A stretch of DNA of 64,000 nt, from the NCBI RefSeq assembly GCF_023073415.1, contig NZ_JADPJL010000035.1:62001-126000 (forward strand), in the 5' to 3' direction. Made by a program: the position numbers and the translations under genes. Positions within the stretch are counted from its first letter, which is position 1. Each line of letters opens with the position of its first letter. This stretch comes from Bradyrhizobium sp. 190. Its GTDB lineage: Bacteria; Pseudomonadota; Alphaproteobacteria; Rhizobiales; Xanthobacteraceae. The notes beneath the pieces are model-generated. The model searched no databases and was not told the origin of the DNA. It saw only the letters and a list, made by a program, of their open reading frames with translations. Shown here piece after piece: positions 58,677-64,000 of this stretch.

Positions 58677-59357
58677 TCAGCTGCGGGATCGGCCGGACCG
58701 GGAGCGCGCCGTGCCTCGGTAGAGCGTGGCCAGACAATCGTCCACCAACACGTCGACGTCCACTGCCAGGATCTTTAGACGACCGGTCCTGAACATGAGC
58801 AGCAGGCCGAACATCCAGGAGGCCCCGGCGACTGCCACCTCATGTTTTTCGGATGCATCGACCAGATCGTCGGCCTCGAGCGCGTCCGCGGCCGCAGCGT
58901 AGACCCGCTTCAGACGGACGTTGAGTTCGCGGTTCAGGTCTCTGCCGACGCCGTCAGGTTTGGCTCCGCCGTAGAGGTAGAACCCGAGATCGAACTCCGC
59001 GGGCCTCGCGCGGAAATACTCGAACCAAGCGCGCAAGGCGGCGGCACCTTTCCGTCCCACCCGGGCCACTGCGGACGCCTGCTCGACGGCCTGGGCCATG
59101 CTCGTCAAGGATTCACGGAGGATGTCGGCGTAGACCTCCTCCTTGCTCGCGTATTGGGTATAGATCGCACCGGTCGTGTAGCCCGCCGCTTTGGCAATCT
59201 CCCGCACCGAAGTTTCGTGCAGGCCCACTTCCACGAAAACGCGCTTGGCGGCCTCGCGGATCAGTTCGCGCTTGAAAGCGCTCACGGCGGCCTTGCGCCG
59301 TTCGATTTTCGGATCTGAGGCTTCCGCCATCGATAGTTTTCCGGTTCGAGAGGCCAT
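58677..59357 (-). CDS. TetR-family transcriptional regulator
   Basis: The ATG at 59355-59357 is used; a GTG at 59369 and an ATG at 59330 are alternatives. The DNA-binding part reads FKRELIREAAKRVFVEVGL then HETSVREIAKAAGYTTGAIY and TQYASKEEVYADIL. The C-terminal ligand domain (WFEYFRARPAEFDLGFYL) is of the type seen in regulators of fatty-acid or aromatic CoA pathways. It is divergent from an AraC-type gene with a palindrome between, and would control the acyl-CoA gene row downstream of it. Its 3' end adjoins the truncated ribokinase. Confidence 0.88.
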   Translation of the reverse strand: MASRTGKLSMAEASDPKIERRKAAVSAFKRELIREAAKRVFVEVGLHETSVREIAKAAGYTTGAIYTQYASKEEVYADILRESLTSMAQAVEQASAVARVGRKGAAALRAWFEYFRARPAEFDLGFYLYGGAKPDGVGRDLNRELNVRLKRVYAAAADALEADDLVDASEKHEVAVAGASWMFGLLLMFRTGRLKILAVDVDVLVDDCLATLYRGTARSRSGRSRS

Positions 59358-59439
59358 GGCGGGCGGCACTCATGCCCGACCATCGTCGCCGCTCGAGTGG
59401 CGGGCCGAGCGGGTGCGGAGAGACGTTTGCTATCGAAAT

Positions 59440-59452
59440 ATAACGGTGTTAT
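59440..59452. promoter_or_regulatory. Candidate operator between the TetR and AraC genes
   Basis: ATAACGGTGTTAT has perfect 5-bp arms around GGT in an AT-rich patch of an otherwise GC-rich gap. It lies 83 bp from the TetR start and 48 bp from the likely AraC start, where both promoters would be. Confidence 0.5.
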
Positions 59453-59499
59453 TGAAACGAAGTCAAGGAAGCCGCCGCCGGCACCAGTGGAGCTCGACT

Positions 59500-60375
59500 T
59501 TGCCAACGAAAGATCCACATCCGCGAGCGAGGTCGGCCTGGATCGCCGAAGATAACGAGCAGGTCTTCGCCCGCCCCTCGTTCTACGCCGAGTTCGCGCC
59601 GCGCGAGGATCAAGCCGGCTGCGTCGACTCGATTTACATCCTGAAGGACCGGGGACGGCTGACCGAAAGCCGCATGTCGTTCGCTTCCCCGCTCAAGGAG
59701 CTCGCCTTCATATTCCGGGAGGACGGTCCGGGCGGCAAGGTGGTCTTTAACGAGCCGAGCCTCGATCACCGAAGAAAAAGCAGGGCGTTCGTGGGCTGGA
59801 TCGTCGGCGTCAAGTTCAAGCCGAATTGGTCCGGTTCGCCGAGCGTCCACGATCCGGCGATCGTCGCGTGTCGCGACACGCTGGCGCGAGTCGTCCGGGA
59901 GAGTCCATCGTGCTTCGACATCCTTGACCCTCTGGATCGGACCCTGCTCGCACTTTCGCGGCTGGCAAGGCGCGGCGCGATCTCGGACAGCGCCCCCCTG
60001 GATACGCCGCACGGCCGCGTCAGCGACTTGGCGGACCACGTCGGTAGATCGGTCCGGACGCTGCAGAGGCGAGTGAGAACGTCGACAGGCTGCCCGCCTA
60101 AGCGTTTTCTGGCCGTGCAGCGCTTCCGTCGATCGCTCTACGAAATCGCGTCGGGAGGCGACGGTCTGTCTCTGATCGCCTCCGATCTCGGATTCTCCGA
60201 CCAGGCCCACCTGACCAGAGAGTTTCGGCGGCACGCCGGCGTCACGCCCGGCGCATTCCGGCAGGCCTGGTGCAGGCCGCGCGCGCAGGCTGTCCGATTT
60301 CTTCAAGACGCCGGACGATCCACGCGTCTAATGATGGCGGTGTGGCCACTCGAGACCACGACCGAAGCCGGTTGA
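59500..60375 (+). CDS. AraC-family transcriptional regulator
   Basis: The reading frame is open from far upstream but overlaps the TetR gene there; a TTG at 59500 is the best start I see, and it is uncertain. The N-terminal ~140 residues are a small sensor-like domain (FARPSFYAEFAPREDQAGCV, ELAFIFREDGPGGKVVFNEP). The C-terminal 100 residues are the double helix-turn-helix: VSDLADHVGRSVRTLQRRVR, FRRSLYEIASG, LIASDLGFSDQAHLTREFRR and AGVTPGAFRQAW. It probably activates the acyl-CoA genes that start 72 bp downstream in the same direction. Confidence 0.82.
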   Translation: MPTKDPHPRARSAWIAEDNEQVFARPSFYAEFAPREDQAGCVDSIYILKDRGRLTESRMSFASPLKELAFIFREDGPGGKVVFNEPSLDHRRKSRAFVGWIVGVKFKPNWSGSPSVHDPAIVACRDTLARVVRESPSCFDILDPLDRTLLALSRLARRGAISDSAPLDTPHGRVSDLADHVGRSVRTLQRRVRTSTGCPPKRFLAVQRFRRSLYEIASGGDGLSLIASDLGFSDQAHLTREFRRHAGVTPGAFRQAWCRPRAQAVRFLQDAGRSTRLMMAVWPLETTTEAG

Positions 60376-60446
60376 GCAGGTTCGCCTTTCGCGCCGACAG
60401 GTCGTAGGCCCAGCCTCGACCCACTATCAGACGCGGGCACCTCAGA

Positions 60447-61259
60447 ATGATCATCGACGCCTGGATGCAGCACCCGAACGCCGCTTGGATCGGGAACCCG
60501 ATGTTCGAGTCGTTGCGGCGCTGGAGACCGGGCAAATGGTCGGAAACGGCGCCCCCCATCGAGGACACGCTTGCCGAGATGGATAGTGCGGGCGTTTCCG
60601 TCGGCATGCTGTGCGGCTGGCACGGCCCGGCCGGGCCGATGATCAGCAACGACGAGGTCGCCCAACACTGCCGGGCTCACCCCGACCGCTTCGTCGGAAT
60701 AGCTTCTGTCGATCTCTTCCGCCCGATGGACGCCGTGCGGGAGTTGAGGCTGCGAGTGAAGAGGGAAGGCTTCAAGGGGCTGCGCGTTCTGCCCTGGGTG
60801 TGGGGGCTGCCGCCGGACGATCGCCGGTATTATCCTCTGTTCGCGGAATGCTGCGAGCTCGACATCCCGTTCTGCACGCAGGTCGGACACGCGGGGCCGC
60901 TGCGCGAATCCGAACCTGGGCGCCCCATTCCCTATCTCGATCGCGTCGCGCTCGAGTTTCCGGAGCTTCGCATTCTCGGCGGCCATATCGGCGTGCCGTG
61001 GCTCGACGAGATGTTGTCGCTCGTCATGAAGTACCCGAACGTCTTCATCGACACGTCGGCCTACAAGGTCAGCCGCTATCCGTCCGATCTCGTCGGGTAC
61101 ATGCGCGGCAACAAGAGACATCGGGTGCTCTTCGGATCCAACCATCCCTTCTGGCCCGCGGGCGAGTGCATCGCCGGCCTCGACGATCTCCAACTCGGCG
61201 CCGACGCCCGTTCGGCATTCCTGACGGACAACGCGCGGCGGCTGTTCAAGCTCGCCTGA
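60447..61259 (+). CDS. Amidohydrolase-2 family protein (ACMSD-like TIM barrel)
   Basis: This 270-residue protein has the amidohydrolase-2 pattern: MIIDAWMQHPNAAWIGNPMF, an IASVDLF strand, VKREGFKGLRVLPW, the metal His in CTQVGHAGPL, LRILGGHIGVPWLDEML and the late Asn/His in FGSNHPFWP, where the metal Asp of many members would be (usual 'GSDxP'). The N-terminal His-x-His of the metal site is not evident. Family members decarboxylate or hydrolyse ring acids. It is first of the acyl-CoA gene row; the next gene starts 39 bases later. Confidence 0.82.
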   Translation: MIIDAWMQHPNAAWIGNPMFESLRRWRPGKWSETAPPIEDTLAEMDSAGVSVGMLCGWHGPAGPMISNDEVAQHCRAHPDRFVGIASVDLFRPMDAVRELRLRVKREGFKGLRVLPWVWGLPPDDRRYYPLFAECCELDIPFCTQVGHAGPLRESEPGRPIPYLDRVALEFPELRILGGHIGVPWLDEMLSLVMKYPNVFIDTSAYKVSRYPSDLVGYMRGNKRHRVLFGSNHPFWPAGECIAGLDDLQLGADARSAFLTDNARRLFKLA

Positions 61260-61298
61260 TCTTCCGTAACCCGAGACCTCAGAACCGTAGGATGACCG

Positions 61299-62096
61299 AT
61301 GCCCTGGACCATTGAACGCAAGCACCCGCATGTGGCCGTGGTGACGATGAACACCAACAAGGTCAACGCGCAGAATCCGGCCTTCTTCGCCGACCTTCAC
61401 GCGGCGTTCGATCGTCTGGAATCCGAGTTCTCCGATTGCGCCGTCGTGTTGACCGGATCGGGTGCGGTGTTCACGGCGGGCCTCGACTTCGATCATCATT
61501 TCCCGATGTTCGCGCGCCGATCGATCAAGGAGATCGATACCTGGTTCGACGAATATCGCGCGACGAACCTGCGTCTCTTCACGTACCCGAGGCCGACCGT
61601 AGCGGCGATCAACGGCCACGCCTATGCGGGTGGGTTCATCACCGCGATCGATTGCGATCACCGGATCGCCAGCGAAGGCCCGCTGCAGTTCGCGTTGAAC
61701 GAGGTCCCGATTGGCATCCCGATGCCGGCCGTCTACTGCGAGATCATCAAGCATGCGATCGGCCCGCGATCGGCTTTCGAATTGACGCTGTTTGGCCAGA
61801 TCTACGATCTCGCCGCCGCCAAACGTCTCGGCGTCATCCAGCAGACGGTCGCGCCGGACAAGCTACTCGGGACAGCCGTTGCCTGGGCGGCGCTGGTGCC
61901 GCCGGATTGCTACACCGCCTACGCTTTCTCGAAGCGCGCGCTCCAGGCGACGACCATGGCGGCCATCGACGCCGCCGCCCGCCTCGACCGGGACCTGCTG
62001 TCACGCGGCATGTCGGATCTCGGAAGCATTCGCGCCCACACCCGACGGTACAAGGAACTGAAGGGCAAGGACGTCACCTGGCCGTTGCCCACCTAG
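61299..62096 (+). CDS. Enoyl-CoA hydratase/isomerase family protein
   Basis: This 265-residue crotonase-fold protein reads HPHVAVVTMNTNKVNAQNPA, the CoA-site strand GAVFTAGLDFDHHF, the oxyanion-hole turn GHAYAGGFITAIDCDHRIAS and NEVPIGIPMPAVYCEI with a catalytic-type Glu. It should act on an enoyl- or ketoacyl-CoA made by the ligase encoded next. The C-terminal tail (YKELKGKDVTWPLPT) is typical of short members. It lies 39 bases after the amidohydrolase gene. Confidence 0.88.
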   Translation: MPWTIERKHPHVAVVTMNTNKVNAQNPAFFADLHAAFDRLESEFSDCAVVLTGSGAVFTAGLDFDHHFPMFARRSIKEIDTWFDEYRATNLRLFTYPRPTVAAINGHAYAGGFITAIDCDHRIASEGPLQFALNEVPIGIPMPAVYCEIIKHAIGPRSAFELTLFGQIYDLAAAKRLGVIQQTVAPDKLLGTAVAWAALVPPDCYTAYAFSKRALQATTMAAIDAAARLDRDLLSRGMSDLGSIRAHTRRYKELKGKDVTWPLPT

Positions 62097-62186
62097 GCGT
62101 AGGAGCGAGGTCGGGCTCGGCGCCCCGCAACTGACGCGACGACGGTGTCATCGCAGACAACGATAAAATCATCACAGGAGGAAATG

Positions 62187-63890
62187 ATGCGTGCGGGCCA
62201 GGCAGCCGACGGTTCGTCTATCCCACCGAGCTACGTCAGCGGAGGATCGACGACGCCCCTCCTGGGCATGACGATCGGCGACTGCTTCGATGCTACGGTC
62301 CGCGCCAACCCCGATCGTCTCGCCCTGGTGGTGCGGTCCCAAGGCATCCGATGGACGTACCGCGAACTTGCCGCGGTCGTCGATCACTTCGCGAGCGGCC
62401 TGGCCTCGCTGGGTTTCGTCGCGGGCGAACGCGTGGGCATCTGGTCGCCCAACAACGCCGAATGGGTCGTCACGCAATTCGCCACCGCGAAGCTCGGATT
62501 GATTCTCGTCACCATCAATCCCGCCTACCGTCCGCAGGAGTTGGAGTACGCTCTGCGAAAGGTCGGATGTGCGGCGCTCGTCACCGCGTCCGCGTTCAAG
62601 ACGAGCGACTACATCGGTATGCTCCGTAAGATCGCACCCGAGATCGCGACAGGCGTTCCCGGACGACTAAACCTCCAGAAACTACCGGACCTACGCGCGA
62701 TCATCCAGATCGGGGAGACAACGGCTTCGGGCCTGCTTTCGTTCGAGGAGGTCTGCCGCCGCGGATCGAACCTCCCTCCTCCTTGCGTCAAGCTACGCTT
62801 CGACGATCCGATCAACATCCAGTTCACCAGCGGCACGACCGGCGCTCCCAAAGGCGCCACGCTGACCCATCACAACATCCTCAACAACGGCTACTTCTGC
62901 GGACAAGCCCTCGGCTTCGGTCCCGGTGACAGGCTCTGCATTCCCGTCCCCTTCTATCACTGCTTTGGAATGGTCCTGTCCAACCTGACTTGCATCACGC
63001 ATGGCGCAGCCATGATCGTCCCGGGCGAAGCCTTCGATCCGCTCGGCGTGCTCGAGGCCGTCGAAGCCGAGCGGTGCACGGCGCTTCACGGCGTTCCGAC
63101 GATGTTCATCTCGATTCTGGAACACCCCGCCTTCTCCCGTTTCGATCTATCGTCGCTGCGTACCGGCGCCATGGCCGGCGCGCCCTGCCCGGTCGAGGTC
63201 ATGCGCCGCGTGATCGGCGAGATGGGCATGGGCGAAATCACCATCGCGTACGGCATGACGGAGACCAGCCCGATCAGCTTTCAGAGCGATCGGGGCGATC
63301 CGTTGGAACGGCGCGTGTCGACGGTCGGCCGCATCCAGCCGTACGTGGAAGTGAAGGTAATCGACGAAGCCGGCGACATCGTTCCGCGCGGCACGCCGGG
63401 CGAACTCTGCACGCGCGGCTATTCGGTCATGCGGGGCTACTGGGACGATCCGGACAAGACCGCGCTGGCGACTGACGCGGCCGGCTGGATGCACACGGGC
63501 GATCTCGCCACCATCGACACTGATGGCTATTGCAACATCACCGGTCGCATCAAGGATCTGGTGATCCGCGCCGGCGAGAACATCTATCCGCGCGAAATCG
63601 AAGAGTTCCTCTATCAACACCCGAAGGTTCAGGACGTCCAGGTATTCGGCGTTCCCGACCCGAAGTACGGCGAAGAGGTCTGCGCCTGGATCCGTCTCAA
63701 GGACGGGCAGACGTGCGACGAGGAGAGCATCCGCACCTTCTGCCGCGAGACGATCGCTCACTACAAGATTCCGCGCTTCATCCGCTTCGTGGACGCCTAC
63801 CCCATGACGGTGAGCGGCAAGGTTCAGAAATTCATCATGCGGGAATCGATGGTGCGAGAACTCGCGCTGCAGGAAATCCGCACGGCGTGA
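62187..63890 (+). CDS. AMP-forming acyl-CoA synthetase (ANL superfamily)
   Basis: The start is taken at the ATG at 62187, which follows AGGAGG at 62176-62181; the ATG at 62184 and a GTG at 62145 are possible. The ~567-residue enzyme has the AMP-binding core: INIQFTSGTTGAPKGATLTH (P-loop), PFYHCFGMVLSNLT, ITIAYGMTETSPISF, DAAGWMHTGDLATIDTDGY (ATP ribose site) and the C-terminal catalytic Lys in TVSGKVQKFIMRE. It activates a fatty or aromatic acid with ATP and CoA. It provides the entry step for the enoyl-CoA hydratase before it. Confidence 0.92.
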   Translation: MRAGQAADGSSIPPSYVSGGSTTPLLGMTIGDCFDATVRANPDRLALVVRSQGIRWTYRELAAVVDHFASGLASLGFVAGERVGIWSPNNAEWVVTQFATAKLGLILVTINPAYRPQELEYALRKVGCAALVTASAFKTSDYIGMLRKIAPEIATGVPGRLNLQKLPDLRAIIQIGETTASGLLSFEEVCRRGSNLPPPCVKLRFDDPINIQFTSGTTGAPKGATLTHHNILNNGYFCGQALGFGPGDRLCIPVPFYHCFGMVLSNLTCITHGAAMIVPGEAFDPLGVLEAVEAERCTALHGVPTMFISILEHPAFSRFDLSSLRTGAMAGAPCPVEVMRRVIGEMGMGEITIAYGMTETSPISFQSDRGDPLERRVSTVGRIQPYVEVKVIDEAGDIVPRGTPGELCTRGYSVMRGYWDDPDKTALATDAAGWMHTGDLATIDTDGYCNITGRIKDLVIRAGENIYPREIEEFLYQHPKVQDVQVFGVPDPKYGEEVCAWIRLKDGQTCDEESIRTFCRETIAHYKIPRFIRFVDAYPMTVSGKVQKFIMRESMVRELALQEIRTA

Positions 63891-63920
63891 TCGCCATCGC
63901 CCAATCAGAAAGGCCCTTCG

Positions 63921-64000
63921 ATGATCAAACTTTACACATGGCCGACTCCGAACGGCCACAAGGTCCAGATCATGCTCGAGGAGGTCGGCGTGCCCTACAC
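63921..64000 (+). CDS. Glutathione S-transferase, N-terminal fragment (cut by window edge)
   Basis: Only 26 full codons are present from the ATG at 63921: MIKLYTWPTPNGHKVQIMLE then EVGVPYT. This is the thioredoxin-fold start of a Ure2p/YfcG-like glutathione transferase (TWPTPNGxKV is the glutathione-site turn of that group). It lies 30 bases after the acyl-CoA synthetase gene and probably belongs to the same transcript. Confidence 0.8.
   Translation, partial: MIKLYTWPTPNGHKVQIMLEEVGVPY

Overview
The window reads as chromosomal DNA of a GC-rich alphaproteobacterium, most likely Bradyrhizobium or a close relative. This rests on the gene families present (assimilatory NasA/NirBD, many ABC-transporter catabolic operons, DUF2778 and DUF982 proteins) and on three kinds of dispersed palindromic repeat between genes. 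No database search was possible, so every family name comes from reading motifs. No rRNA, tRNA, CRISPR array, transposase or phage gene was seen.

Layout. 0-4.6 kb: the 3' end of an OmpA-type gene, a deleted hybrid-kinase gene with an ethylene-receptor-like sensor, a GT39-type mannosyltransferase, and a FecR protein paired with a beta-barrel protein that has a PSPTP repeat. 4.6-17.3 kb: mostly single enzymes and housekeeping genes (two VOC proteins, two enoyl-CoA hydratases, cupin, hydroxyacid dehydrogenase, FKBP, DadA-type oxidase, gamma-glutamyltransferase, trhO-slyX, hemE, GMC oxidoreductase, MarR regulator). 17.4-24.2 kb: a GntR-led operon with a NitT/TauT-type ABC importer, a NodB-like deacetylase, an FAH-family hydrolase and a MetE-like alkyltransferase; its substrate is unknown. 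24.2-26.1 kb: a SnoaL protein, a DUF982 protein and a Tlde1-like (DUF2778) protein. 26.3-31.2 kb: a LacI regulator with a Bug receptor, divergent from an SDR-VOC-CMD-DOPA-dioxygenase-like operon, with a perfect LacI-type palindrome between them. 31.3-35.8 kb: P450 and ferredoxin divergent from TetR-nhaA, then an outer-membrane protein.

35.9-45.0 kb is the nitrate assimilation locus: nirB-nirD-nasA on the minus strand and narK plus a PP2C/Ser-Thr kinase fusion on the plus strand. Both units begin with a sigma-54-like -24/-12 element, followed at the predicted RNA 5' end by a six-base-loop hairpin with the A1/G4 signature bound by ANTAR proteins such as NasT and NasR. 45-49.2 kb: succinate-semialdehyde dehydrogenase, an SDR, an exported kelch protein and a decayed N-carbamoylase gene. 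49.4-52.6 kb: a bacterial URC uracil-catabolism cassette (URC1-type GTP cyclohydrolase II, URC4/DUF1688, uracil phosphoribosyltransferase).

53.0-58.6 kb: a FadR-type regulator, a beta-hydroxyacid dehydrogenase, a polar amino-acid-type ABC importer, an RpiB isomerase and a broken ribokinase. Gene remnants lie on both sides (a MarR C-terminal piece and the ribokinase itself), which marks likely recombination borders. 58.7-64.0 kb: TetR and AraC regulators facing outward across a palindrome, then an acyl-CoA module (amidohydrolase, enoyl-CoA hydratase, AMP-forming ligase, glutathione transferase) that runs off the end.
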